From: Paulinella micropora
Taxonomy: Eukaryota > Cercozoa > Imbricatea > Euglyphida
DNA length: 48,720 nucleotides
Assembly: GCA_009731375.1 (NCBI GenBank)
Contig: BJOX01000141.1
Location: forward strand, 263,397-312,116
Direction: 5' to 3'
The notes under the pieces are model-generated. The model did no database searches and was not told the origin of the DNA. It worked only from the letters and a program-made list of their open reading frames with translations. The translations under genes and the position numbers were made by a program. Positions 29,263 through 39,007 of the stretch are shown piece by piece. The stretch's first letter is position 1, and each line of letters begins with the position of its first letter.

Positions 29263-30095
29263 AACAACATGTACGCAGCGTCAAGAAAAAAAGTTATGCA
29301 GGTGCCGCAAATTGCGGTCCGTTTCCACTTTTTCCCTGCCAAAACCGGCGCAGGTCACTTTTTCCTGAGAGGCAGGTCGCAGTTGCAGTTCGTTTTCGTT
29401 GCATGCTTTGCTGATGGAGCAAGAAAAAGAGAAGGAAAAGGCCGTTTGGAGGTTGCTGGGTTACTGAAGAGACGAATCTGACAAAAAATTTTGGCTGGTT
29501 GAGCTGGAAGACCAGACTCAGTTGTTTTTGTCGGACGAGACGGTGCGTAGTGATCCAAATTGGGTTGGTCTCTCATGCCTCATCACCATCCCAAAAATAC
29601 ATTGGGTTTCCTTCCCGTACACATGATCCAATACTTTGATGGTACTGGAGCCCAGGAAAACAGGAAATGTGGAAAGAAGCTCCAGTGGGGGGAGGGGGGT
29701 GGGGGGGGGGGGGGGGNNNNNNNNNNNNNACAGAGGAGAGGGACAAGACAGAGGAAGGAGAGAGTGAGAATAGAGATGAAAAGTGAGGGAAAACGTAAAG
29801 AAAGTGAGGAGGAGATAGGAAGGGAAGGAAAGGAGAAGGAAAAAAAGAACGAAAAAGGAAAACAAGCAGCTAAAAGAAGAAAGAAGGACAAGGAGGGGAG
29901 AAAGAAGAAAGAAGGATAAGGTGAAGATGACGTGGAGGTGGAGAAGAATAAGGAGAGGAGGAGGAGGAGGAGGAGGAAGAAGAAGAAGAAGAAGAAGAAG
30001 AGGAGGAGGAGGAGGAAGAGGAGGAGGAGGAGGAGGAGGAATGGAAAGAGACTGGAGGGAAGGGGAAGGGAGGAAGGGGAAGGAAGGGAAAGGGA
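29263..30095. other. Unassigned, purine-rich stretch with a gap
   Basis: 29263-29690 holds no gene I recognise. A G-run (29696-29716) leads into a 13-base N gap (29717-29729). 29740-30095 is almost pure GA (GGA, GAA and AGG units); frames through it are low-complexity. Confidence 0.6.
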
Positions 30096-31896
30096 GTGGG
30101 AAAGAGAAAGAGGGTGAAGAATAAGAAGCAAAAACTGCAAGCAGCAAAGAAAGGAGTAAAAAAAGGAGCAGAGAAAAGAGATAAGGGAGAGAAAACAAAG
30201 AAAGGAGTAAAAAAAGGAGCAGAGATAGAACCACAGGCAGTTAAGAAGGCGAGAAAGAAAAAAGCCATACATGGCAGTGAGCAGACAGAAGAAGAAAAAA
30301 AGAGAGCAGATGAGATCAGACAGAGAGAAAGAAACAGAAAAGAGAGGAAAAGAAGATATTTGAAGCAGTCGTGGCAGGAAAGGAGGGGAAGGGGGGGGGG
30401 GGGGGNNNNNNNNNNNNNNNNNNNNNNNNNNNNNNNNNNNNNNNNNNNNNNNNNNNNNNNNNNNNNNNNNNNNNNNNNNNNNNNCCCCCCCCCCCCCCCC
30501 CCCCCCGGTCGGATGGGAACGTGTCGCCCAAGTTGCAGTTCAATCCTTTGAACCTTAAGTGGGACGACCCAGACGAGTCGCCCGAATTGGACTTAAGCAA
30601 GTTGCCGTCCAAAATGCAATTGGACGAGTCGCCGGTCGAGTCGCCGCCCAAGTCGCCGCCCACGCAGCCGCTCAAGTCGCCGGTCAACAAGTCGCCGCCC
30701 AAGTCGCCGCTCAAGTCGCCGCTCAAGTCGCCGCTCAAGTCGCCGTCCAAGCAGCCGCCCAAGTCGCCGCCCAAGCCGCACAATGAGACCCCACCGCTGC
30801 CGGAGGGTGATTCGGCTGTCAAGCAGAGGTTTTCCGATGGCAAGTTACATTTCAGTCTTTTGTCCACCGACCAGTATCAATTCTGGACAGCTAGGGGCAC
30901 GAACTCACATTTTGCAAGGGGCAGACTCTGTTTGCTAAGGATGCAGCTGGCCATAAATGGTTCGCGGTTTTGTTGTCACGCATGTCGTGGAGACAAAGGA
31001 AAGGTCCAGATGGCGCTCTCGTTTGGCCCGAACAATATTTTGTCCTCCTCCAAAAGAACGAATTCAAGCCGGAGGAGCCTCAGGAAGAGATTGTTTGCTT
31101 CGGTCCCATCGGGATTTTGGGCAAAGCGACAAAATTGAACAAGAAGTTGCCAAGGGTAGGTGAACGCAAACTGCTGTTGAGAAAGGTGACTGATTTTCCG
31201 ACGCCGTACCAGTTATGTATCATGAGGTTCTGTCTTGTTGATTTGGACGTGCCTTTCCGAGCGATTGGGGACGAGCAGTTTGATGCCGAGTTCCTTCACT
31301 ACTTCGTACCTTACGCTTCCGACTTACCAGCCAAGGGCCTCAAACCGCTTTTCGAAATGAAGTCGTTTGCAGAGCAAGTGAAAGAAGCTGAGGCTAAGGA
31401 AGAGCAGGCAAAGCGGCAGGCGAGACAGCGACAGGCGGCGCAGTTAGCAGCTACCAGACTTGCGCTGCTGGCTTCTGGTGATTCTAATCTGACTCCGGGA
31501 GAGGAGAGTGAGACGGATGGTGCTAGTGATGAAGAACAGTTGGACATCAGCAAGGCGATCAGTAAGGCTAAGGGTAAGCAGAAAGGCTGGGTTCGGAAGG
31601 CGCCAACTTACGTACCAACGGAAAACGAGATCAAGTGTGGGCTTTGGCAGGTGGGCAGGCATAAGTGGTATTGCATCTGCCGCTTTTGTCAAATGGCGAG
31701 AGCGAAATATTGTGACGCCCATCGGTTGGCGGTGGTACTAGATCCCGAGACTAATAAGTACGCACTTGAGGTGCAGCAGTGGGCAGCGGCTTGTCGCAAA
31801 AAGGGCCAGTTGGTCCCAAAGCTAGAGCTTCTTATGCAGCATTTTCTAAGCCGCCGCCCACGCCCGGCACCGGTCCAGCTGCCAACACCGGTATCC

Positions 31897-31948
<52 letters not shown>

Positions 31949-32045
31949 ACCTATTTATCTTCTATCTATCTAACCTGATTCCAGCAGCCGTTTTTGCTTC
32001 CGCAGCCCACGCCCGGCACCGGTCCTGCTGCCAACACCGGTATCC

Positions 32046-32102
<57 letters not shown>

Positions 32103-32618
32103 CTACCTATCTAACAGGATTTCAGCAGTCGTTTGGTGCCAGGCCAGACTCAAGCAGGTATTAACATGATGTTAGTATTTACGACTCCTGTCTTAACTTA
32201 CTTTTTTTTTTTTGTTGTTGTTGCAGGCAACGTTGTTCAGCCTCCAGCTTTCTCCACTTCAGGGCACGTCCAGCCTCCTTCGGCTTCGACTACTGGCTGT
32301 TATGGGGGCTATGGTGGGATTCAAGAGATCCCACACACTTTGACTGTCTCGGCGCAGACTGTACCTCCCCAGCAGCAGCTTCCCCATGGCCAGCAGCATC
32401 CTGATCAGCAGCAGCCTCCCAATCAGCAGCAGCCTCCCAATCAGCAGCTGATTGCAGCGCAGTATTTGCAGCCTCAGCAGTTTCCGGTGTCCGGTAACAC
32501 CGGCGCCGGTGACCTTTCGGCTTTTTTGGCAAGTTCTTCCCAGCAAGCAAGTTCTTTTATTGCAGCTCTGCAGGCACAAAGTAGCTCGTATATGCAATAC
32601 CTTGCAACGCACAAATAA
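30096..32618 (+). CDS. Hypothetical spliced gene 1: Lys-rich N-term, SPK repeats, Cys/His motif, Gln-rich C-term
   Basis: From 30096 a Lys-rich frame carries two copies of KKGVKKGAE. After a gap (30406-30484, between G and C runs) comes a KSPLKSPLKSP repeat, and near 30890-30915 the coding sense changes frame, by intron or error. From 30895 it continues with AAGHKWFAVLLSRMSW, GALVWPEQYFVLLQKNEFK, FPTPYQLCIMRFCLVDLDV, a Glu/Lys coiled coil, and a Cys/His cluster (WYCICRFCQMARAKYCDAH). A consistent ending uses donor 31890/31891, exon 32118-32157 and exon 32227-32618. This phase-correct splice gives a Q/P-rich tail ending SSYMQYLATHK. The middle part resembles gene 2. Function unknown; basic and SP-rich composition suggests a nuclear protein (inference). 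Confidence 0.5.
31857..32157 (+). repeat. 150-bp tandem duplication spanning exon end, (TATC)n intron and acceptor
   Basis: CCCACGCCCGGCACCGGTCC...CAACACCGGTATC followed by (ATCT)n and CTAAC..GATT.CAGCAG.CGTTT occurs at 31857-32006 and again at 32007-32157. Each copy contains a donor-like ACCG|GTATC, a TATC microsatellite and an acceptor. Only the outer donor and the second acceptor give a consistent frame, so the inner exon-like piece is probably skipped. Confidence 0.8.
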
Positions 32619-33074
32619 GTATTTAATTAATTTTGCGTAGATATCTGTGCTTGCCTGCCACTTGGTCGCAGTGGCCGGGGGGGGGGGGGGGGTCGGTACC
32701 GGTCACCCCACCCGCACAGCCACCTCCCAAATCATTTCCTCGCTTGTAAATCATTTCATATGATTAGATTAGATATTTTTAAAGTAGTTTGATTGTTTCT
32801 GATGAAATACCAAGGTAGGAAGGCCGCACGTAGTCGCAGTGGTAGGTAGCGGGGGGGGGGGGGGCCCCCNNNNNNNNNNACAAGTGAAACTTCCACCTTC
32901 CAAATCATTTTTTTATTGAAAAAACGTTGGATATAATTAAATTAAACGTTTTCCATCGTGTTTTAGCTGTTTTAAATGATCCGGCATGTTTTATTTATAT
33001 TTTGAAAAATTCGACTTAAACAGACTTGATTGGACTTAAAACGTGACATCTCCTTCTTGTGAATCCAAAGTTAG
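32619..33074. other. Intergenic, poly-G runs and a gap
   Basis: AT-rich sequence with G-runs at about 32677-32692 and 32851-32864. The second is followed by CCCCC and a 10-base N gap (32870-32879). Both G-runs are preceded by a GTCGCAGTGG motif (near 32665 and 32833), a short duplication. No gene seen; the end is probably intron before the exon at 33075. Confidence 0.5.
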
Positions 33075-33661
33075 AAGAAGGCAGAAGACGCGAAGAAGAA
33101 AGCAGATCAAGCGAGGAAGGCAGCAGATGACGCAGAGAAGAAGAAGAAAGCAGATGCAGCAGAGGAAGCGAGGAAGGCAGCACACGACGAAGAGAAGAAG
33201 AAGAAGGCAGACGCAGCAGAGGAAGCGAGGAAGGCAGCAGATGACGCAGAGAAGAAGCAGAAGGCAGACGAAGCAGAGGAAGCGAGGAAGGCAGCAGAAG
33301 ACGCAGAGAAGAAGCAGAAGGCAGACGAAGCAGAGGAAGCGAGGAAGGCAGCAGAAGACGCAGAGAAGAAGCAGAAGGCAAACGAAGCAGAGGAAGCGAG
33401 GAAGGCAGCAGAGGACTTGAAGAAAGATTCTGAAACAGACGAAGGAAATAGTGAAGAAGAGAAAGAGAAAGTGCAGAAAGAAGGAGAAGAAACAAAAAAA
33501 CTACTGGAGGATGTGAAAAAACTAGACAGCCCAGATGACCCTGCACAGAGAGAACAGGAGGAGGAGAGGATCATGCAGGAAACCCCCGTCAAGGCTGGAT
33601 ACGTTCGCGTGAAGAAATCCAAAGGATTTTCCTTTGTGAACGGTGCCAGCTTCATGGATGG
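33075..33661 (+). CDS. Hypothetical gene 2, exon with 19-residue coiled-coil repeats
   Basis: Opens after acceptor TTAG (33071-33074) and runs phase-true to donor 33662. The protein is built of at least five 19-residue repeats (57-nt period) of the form AEEARKAAEDAEKKQKADE, then an acidic segment and PVKAGYVRVKKSKGFSFVNG. Heptad-like spacing of Ala and Glu/Lys suggests a long charged coiled coil or single alpha helix. Regular DNA-level repetition means the array probably varies in length. The true start may lie in an upstream exon. Function unknown. Confidence 0.6.
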
Positions 33662-33707
33662 GTACAGTCTCTGTTTGTTGCCCCTTTAAACAACCTTTGT
33701 ATTGCAG

Positions 33708-33866
33708 GCTACATGCTCGTTTTAAGACTGCCACAGGCCTCTTTCGGTCCGCCGCTATGTTGAAGGATGTTGCGGTCGCCTCTTTGGGGGGCTTTGCACC
33801 GCAGGAGGGTCAGACGCTACAAATCATCGAACCCAAACCGGACGGTGAACTTGCCGTCCTGGTTAG
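33708..33866 (+). CDS. Hypothetical gene 2, middle exon
   Basis: 159-nt exon between two 46-nt introns, both GT..AG and both ending TTTGTATTGCAG. Phases (2 in, 2 out) agree on both sides. Encodes LHARFKTATGLFRSAAMLKD and LGGFAPQEGQTLQIIEPKPD. The segment aligns loosely with gene 1 around 31040-31130. Not recognised. Confidence 0.65.
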
Positions 33867-33912
33867 GTATTACCTTGTATGCTGACTTGCCCCCACATTA
33901 TTTGTATTGCAG

Positions 33913-34267
33913 GCCGTTTGGGCTGCTGAAGAAGCAGTCATGGACGAAAGCACCACCGGAACATTTTGCGTTAGTTCGGAGAAATGTTATTGGGGGTTTT
34001 CAACTTCAGTGGTGCCCCTGGACATATATTGATCCGGTTTTCATTCAGTTCCTTCCTATGGTACCCATCGACACCCCGGAGTGGCAATCAAGCGTCAAGG
34101 ACCAACTGGCCTTGATGCAACCAGGAGTGAAGGATCACGACGTTCTTTTCGTTCCTAATTTCAAACTCCTTCCTCCACTCAATCCTCCTGGTGCAGAGAG
34201 TAGGCCGAAGAGAACCTGCACCACCAAGTCCCCAAAAGATGACAAGGTCACGGAGCAGCCCGAGGAG
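33913..34267 (+). CDS. Hypothetical gene 2, third exon
   Basis: Phase 2 entry, phase 0 exit at donor GAGGAG|GTATTA. Encodes RPFGLLKKQSWTKAPPEHFA, GGFQLQWCPWTYIDPVFIQF and DHDVLFVPNFKLLPP, then a Lys/Ser-rich end. Gene 1 has a similar order of motifs (GPIGILGKATKLNKKLP, then PYQLCIMRF...LVDLDV), which suggests the two genes are diverged tandem paralogs. No catalytic motif recognised. Confidence 0.6.
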
Positions 34268-34362
34268 GTATTACCGGAAAACTAGAACTTGCTCATGCAT
34301 TTTCAACGCCTTGCTAACATGCATGAAAATTATGTATCATGACTACCCTTTGCGGGTTGTAG

Positions 34363-34363
34363 G

Positions 34364-34398
<35 letters not shown>

Positions 34399-35112
34399 NN
34401 NNNNNNNNGCAAAAAAGAAAAAGAAAAGTAAAAAAGATAAACCCGAAACTAAGCGCGGGCGGCATAGTCACGCCCGGGGTGCCTTCTCAGTCTGAACTAG
34501 CAAAACCAAAAACTTTGGAAGTCAACGACAAAACAAATGGGCATATCGTTACCGATCCCATGGTCAATATTTTGAGCTTGGTCACTGTAGTCCAACAGCT
34601 TTCTACGCAAATGGCTCAGTTTGTCAGCAGCAGTCGCCCTACCAACCCTCACGTAGTGACAGGCACTCCGTTCATTGTGGGAGATCACCCCAATCCAAAC
34701 GCAAGTGATACAGAGAATTCGAAGCCCAATGGCAATCCCAATGGCCAGCCCAATGCCGAGCACACCAAACCACCCAGCGGCAGGAATGAACAGGTTTTGC
34801 ATTATGTTCATCATCATGATAACGCCGATCCTCACAACCCGTACCCTCCCCAACTCATGTTGCAAGGCCAGTACCAGACACCTTACAACAAACTACCACA
34901 ACAGCCACATCAACAACAACAACAACCATGTCCAATCTTATCAGCAGCAGTATGCACATTACGGACAACAATCCAATGAACATGCCGCACTTCTGCACTA
35001 TCATGTCATGGTTAGTCAGCAGGAGGCAGAGTGTGCACGCTCTGATGCAAGAAATTCTTTTGTGGAGCAGGTTTTGAATCGTAATCGTTATTATTGTTTC
35101 TTGTCTGATTAA
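34363..35112 (+). CDS. Hypothetical gene 2, last exon (gapped, Q/N-rich)
   Basis: Starts after acceptor TTGTAG (34362), enters a C-run and a 10-base gap (34399-34408), then encodes a Lys-rich stretch, MVNILSLVTVVQQLSTQMAQ, an NPNGQPN low-complexity part and a His/Gln-rich tail. Around a (CAA)n run (about 34905-34930) the protein-like sense changes frame and continues with SYQQQYAHYGQQ and VSQQEAECARSDARNSFVEQ to a stop at 35112. The change may be a repeat-length mutation or a sequencing error, as may the frame around the gap. Confidence 0.45.
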
Positions 35113-35176
35113 ATTAGCTTTATTTCTCATATATTTCTTTTGATTTTGTGAGTTTGCCTTACCTTCTCTTGGTGTG

Positions 35177-35306
35177 AGGCTCCTCCTCCTCCTCCTCTTC
35201 TTCTTCTTCTTCTTCTTCTTCTTCTTCTTCTTCTTCTTCTTCTTCTTCTTCTTCTTCTTCTTCTTCTTCTTCTTCTTCTTCTTCTTCTTCTTCTTCTTCT
35301 TCTTCT
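35177..35306. repeat. (TTC)n microsatellite, about 130 bp
   Basis: CTC/TTC triplets, pure (TTC)n over most of the length. It yields poly-Phe and poly-Glu frames that are not genes. Confidence 0.95.
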
Positions 35307-35844
35307 ACTGCAGTGACAGTACAGCCGTGGCATGCTGGCAGGATTATACGACACTGAGCCTCAGGACCCAGCTGACTGCAATTCAGGAGCGACGGTGGCG
35401 CTGCGAGACTGCGTAGTACTAGCTGAATGATTTCCGTAGGTGAAGTGGGTGTGGTGGGACGGATGATGCAAGGGGTTGGTACGCCACGTGGCTGTGTACT
35501 GTCCCGAATTCGCGAGGGTTCCCGAATTCGCCAGGGGTGAACATTCCCGAATTCGCCAAAAATCATTTTTTCATTTCTTTAAAATCAATACTCGCGTTTT
35601 GAAAAAATCTTTTGGGGGGCAGTTACACCTCACAGTCCTCCATGGAGAAATGCCAAAAAAAAAAAAAAAAAAAATCCAAAAATTTCACCTAGGACACATT
35701 CCGCATGTGGACTTTATTTCCACAGGGCTCGTACTACTGCACTCCCTGACTTACCGCATCCGTCTGCGGTCCCCAGAATAAGCTACAATGTCATCCTTGT
35801 TGAACCTACATCTCCTATTCTACACAGTTCCCTGAAACAGAAAC
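35307..35844. other. Unassigned spacer
   Basis: No gene recognised. TTCCCGAATTCGC recurs three times within 35502-35560, and an A-run (about 19) lies at 35655-35675. Confidence 0.5.
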
Positions 35845-36020
35845 TATGCCCAATTTCGGCATTTCCTCCTTCAGGACAAAACCCTAACACAATTACTGAC
35901 CATTTATCACTTGGGCCCAACACTTGCACTGCACTGGTGCCCTTGCAGTAGAGCCTCTTCCTTGTCCCAACAATACAAACACCAACTTTACCCTCATTCT
36001 GGCATTTCCTTGTTAGGTCG
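35845..36020 (+). repeat. 155-bp repeat family, copy 1
   Basis: Contains TTTCGGCATTTCCTCCTTCAG, GGACAAAACCCTAACACAAT and ACACCAACTTTACCCTCATT. Three further copies follow: about 36980-37125 in the same orientation, and about 38605-38750 and 38755-38905 inverted. Confidence 0.75.
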
Positions 36021-36039
36021 AGGTCGGATTCCCAGGTCT

Positions 36040-36890
36040 GTTACACCTCAGGTCGAGGTGGGCCCTTTGGTCGAGGTCGGCTGCACCCTGTTCCCTGGGC
36101 AGTTCGCCCAGACTTACTTCCTTCCGCCCCAAACTTTCACCACAACTTTACACCCACCCACACTTCCCACCACACACTTCCCACCACACGTAACATTCAC
36201 CAGGACATCTCCTGACTTAGGTCGCGGTAGGCGCTTAGGTCGAGGTCGGCTGCACCATGTTTCCAGTACAGCTCGCCCAGACTTGCTCCCTCCTGCCCCT
36301 AACTTTCACCACGACTTCTCCCCCACACTTCCCACCACACGTTACACCCACCACGACATCTCCTGACTTAGGTCGAGGTAGGCGCTTAGGTACAGGTCGC
36401 ATGCACCCTGTTTCCAGTACAGCTCGCCCAGACTTGCTCCCTCCTGCCCCTAACTTTCACCACTACTTCTCCCCCACACTTCCCACCACACGTAACATTC
36501 ACCACGACATCTCTGAGGCTGACTTAGGTCGAGGTAGGCGCTTAGGTACAGGTCGCGTACACACTGTTTCCAGTACAGCTCGCCCAGACTTGCTCCCTCC
36601 CAACCCAAACTTGCACCACGACTTCTCCCCCACACTTCCCACCACACGTAACACCCGCCACGACATCTTCTGACTTAGGTCGAGGTGGGCGCTTAGGTAC
36701 AGGTCGCGTACACCCTGTTTCCAGTACAGGTCGCCCAGACTTCCTTCCCGCCCCTAACTTTGACCCCTACTTCTCCCCCACACTTCCCACCACATGTTAC
36801 ACCCACCACGACATCTCCTGCCTTAGGTCGAGGTCGGCGCTTAGGTCGAGGTCGCGTACACCCTGTTTCCAGTACAGCCCGCAGTTCGCC
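36040..36890 (+). repeat. Satellite array, unit about 151 bp, five to six copies
   Basis: Units begin at GACTTAGGTCGAGGTAGGCG near 36214, 36365, 36521, 36672 and 36820, with a diverged first copy from about 36040. Periods are 151, 156, 151 and 148 bp. Each unit also has TGTTTCCAGTACAGCTCGCC and CCCCCACACTTCCCACCACA. Lies between two direct copies of the 155-bp repeat. Confidence 0.92.
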
Positions 36891-36979
36891 CAGAATTTTA
36901 GCTCCCGTGTGCGACCTCCACAACAAGTTACAACGTCATGCTTGTTACGTCCAAACACCAACTTCCATGAACAACAGGA

Positions 36980-37125
36980 ACCATGAAAAATTTCGGCATT
37001 TCCTGATTTTAGGACAAAAGCCTAACGCAATTACTTACAATTTATCCCTTGTGACCATAAAGGAGTAGAACCTGTTCCCTGCCAAAAATGTACCAACACC
37101 AACTTTACCCACTTTTTGGCATTGG
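36980..37125 (+). repeat. 155-bp repeat family, copy 2
   Basis: Shares GGACAAAAGCCTAACGCAAT, GAACCTGTTCCCTGCCAAAA and CAACTTTACCCACTTTTTGG with the other copies; the minus-strand copies match its reverse complement closely. Confidence 0.75.
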
Positions 37126-37190
37126 CCATGGGCTGTGCCTTTGACCCTTTGACTGATCATGAAACAAGGTGTGTCTCATACGATTGCATA

Positions 37191-37195
<5 letters not shown>

Positions 37196-37229
<34 letters not shown>

Positions 37230-37271
37230 CCTTATCATTTCTTTCTCTCTCTCTTTCTTTCTTTCTTTCTT

Positions 37272-37273
<2 letters not shown>
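37196..37273. repeat. (CT)n / (CTTT)n microsatellite
   Basis: CT and CTTT units directly before the first (AAT)n tract. Confidence 0.9.
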
Positions 37274-37340
<67 letters not shown>

Positions 37341-37346
37341 GAAATA

Positions 37347-37393
<47 letters not shown>
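37274..37393. repeat. (AAT)n microsatellite 1
   Basis: About 120 bp of AAT triplets with one interruption (GGAAATAAT near 37340). Confidence 0.95.
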
Positions 37394-37499
37394 GTGCTTC
37401 TCTGTCAATGGCTGATGCATTTCTGCACATGCGCCTCCATCGTCTCACCCGTGAGGGGAGTACGAAGAATTGACGATAAGCTCTAATGACACCCCCGCA

Positions 37500-37659
37500 A
37501 GGGCAGTTCCAACACTTCCAGACGGGCCGGTATGTTCAATGAAAATACTGGTCCAGACGGATCGGTATGTTCAATGAAAATACTGGTGGCACCGACGGGA
37601 ATCGAACTGGCGACAGGGCCCAGATGGTAGAACTTGACCACTGGGCTATCACGGTGTCC

Positions 37660-37661
<2 letters not shown>
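37500..37661 (-). mobile_element. tRNA-derived SINE-like element
   Basis: Read on the minus strand, 37661-37586 looks like a tRNA-type head: an A-box-like TAGCCCAGTGG and, 36 nt on, a B-box-like AGTTCGATTCC, the RNA polymerase III promoter pair. The T-arm does not pair properly and no full cloverleaf forms, so it is not a working tRNA. Downstream (37590-37515) a 36-bp unit containing AGTATTTTCATTGAACATAC occurs twice. An (AAT)n tract abuts its 5' side. Only one copy is in the window, so mobility is inferred from structure. Confidence 0.55.
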
Positions 37662-37728
<67 letters not shown>

Positions 37729-37742
37729 TATAATGATAAAAT
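37662..37742. repeat. (AAT)n microsatellite 2
   Basis: AAT triplets next to the SINE-like element, ending in a TTATAATGATAAAATAATA variant. Confidence 0.95.
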
Positions 37743-37887
37743 AATAACATAATCTCGTTCTATCTCTCTCTCTCCCCCCCCCCCCTCTCTCTCTCTTCAA
37801 CATAATTATATTATGTGACAAATTAATAAATCATGTAATACGCGATTACATCATGTAATCTATTGTGTGTTGAATAGTAACAATGAC

Positions 37888-37888
<1 letters not shown>

Positions 37889-37966
<78 letters not shown>

Positions 37967-38020
37967 GTACTAGTAATATTAATAGTAATAGTATTAATAA
38001 TAGTATGAATAATAGTATTA
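37889..38020. repeat. (AAT)n microsatellite 3
   Basis: Pure AAT run to about 37965, then degenerate AGTAATATTAATAGT units. Confidence 0.95.
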
Positions 38021-38040
38021 AGGTTCAGGTGGATGCATAG

Positions 38041-38570
38041 ACCCGGTATCACGACCATCATATTCTACCAGGACACCAAGTGTACCATGAACACTCGCTT
38101 CCATGACGGGAAAAAGGGCATGAGAAAATACCTGCTTACTGTCCAAGGGTGACTCTCCATCTTCGCTATGATTTTTTTTTCGTTCAAAGAAAACTATCGT
38201 TTCCGATACCTGAGAAGGATACTTTTTCTCATCTCTGTCCTATTATTATGAATCTTCCTCTGTTTCCTCACGATAGACACTCCTCGTTCCATGAAGCAGA
38301 GTCCCGGAAGACGCTCGACCCGCGAACGCCGCAAATTCACCAGGAAGGACGCTTGCGAATGTTCATGTACACAGTAAATTTGCATGACAGACACAAGAAT
38401 ATAAGTTATAAATAGGTTTTGCATTTACTTCGTTTAATACTTCCGATTTACTGTATCACTTCCAGTGTACCAAGAGAGGAATGTTAATTATAAATATGTT
38501 TTGCATGTACTTTGTTTAATACTTCAGATATACTGTATCCCGGCTGGTGGCAAATATTTTCTTAGTGAAG
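38041..38570. other. Unassigned spacer with a 55-bp direct repeat
   Basis: No credible gene. TTATAAATAGGTTTTGCATT...ACTGTATC at about 38404-38460 recurs at about 38487-38541 with few changes. Confidence 0.5.
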
Positions 38571-38604
38571 TTGTGCGTAATTGCAGCCTCTGGGGCCACA
38601 CAAC

Positions 38605-38905
38605 AGTGAAATGCCAAAAAGTGAGTGAAATTGGTGTTGATCAATATTAGACAGGGAACAGGTTGTAATCGTCCAAGGTCATAGTGGCGGTGCAAGTATT
38701 GGCAGCAAGGAAGAAAAGCGCAGTAATTGCGTTAGGTTTTTGTCCTGAACGGAGAAATGCCAAAAAGTGGGTAAAGTTGGCGCTGGTAATGTTAGACAGT
38801 GAACAGGTTCTACTCCTCCATGGTCAGAGTGGCAGTGCAAATATTGGTTGCAAGGGGGAAATACGCAGTAATTGCGTTAGGGTTATGTCCGGAACGAAGT
38901 CCCTT
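38605..38905 (-). repeat. 155-bp repeat family, copies 3 and 4 (inverted)
   Basis: Two head-to-tail copies: AATGCCAAAAAGTG..T.AA.TTGG near 38609 and 38757, each followed by a TAGACAG.GAACAGGTT block and GCAGTAATTGCGTTAGG (38711 and 38869). They are the reverse complement of the copies at 35845 and 36980, forming a large inverted repeat around the AAT/SINE region. Confidence 0.8.
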
Positions 38906-38945
38906 GCAATTCTAGCAATTGGGGTAATTACCTACCTATCCAACT

Positions 38946-39007
38946 CTCTCTCTCTCTCTCTCTCTCTCTAGCTATCTCGAGCGCGCGCTCTCTCTCTCTC
39001 TCTCTCT
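38946..39007. repeat. (CT)n microsatellite
   Basis: Two CT runs separated by a short insert containing GAGCGCGCGC. Confidence 0.9.

Noticed and set aside
28515-29284. Frames of 78-109 codons in the minisatellite
   Set aside because: The same frame recurs in each repeat copy with stops and shifts and has no domain.
29518-30272. Minus-strand frames of over 200 codons rich in Leu, Phe, Ser and Pro
   Set aside because: Translation of the GA-rich tract across a gap; low-complexity, no start or domain support.
35127-35566. Poly-Glu and poly-Arg frames
   Set aside because: Produced by the (TTC)n microsatellite.
36040-36890. CRISPR array
   Set aside because: The 151-bp units are head-to-tail satellites without unique spacers, in a eukaryotic genome.
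37586-37661. Functional tRNA gene
   Set aside because: A- and B-box-like motifs are present, but the T-arm and acceptor stem do not pair, so it is called SINE-like.
37116-38061. Poly-Ile, poly-Asn and poly-Tyr frames
   Set aside because: Produced by the (AAT)n microsatellites.
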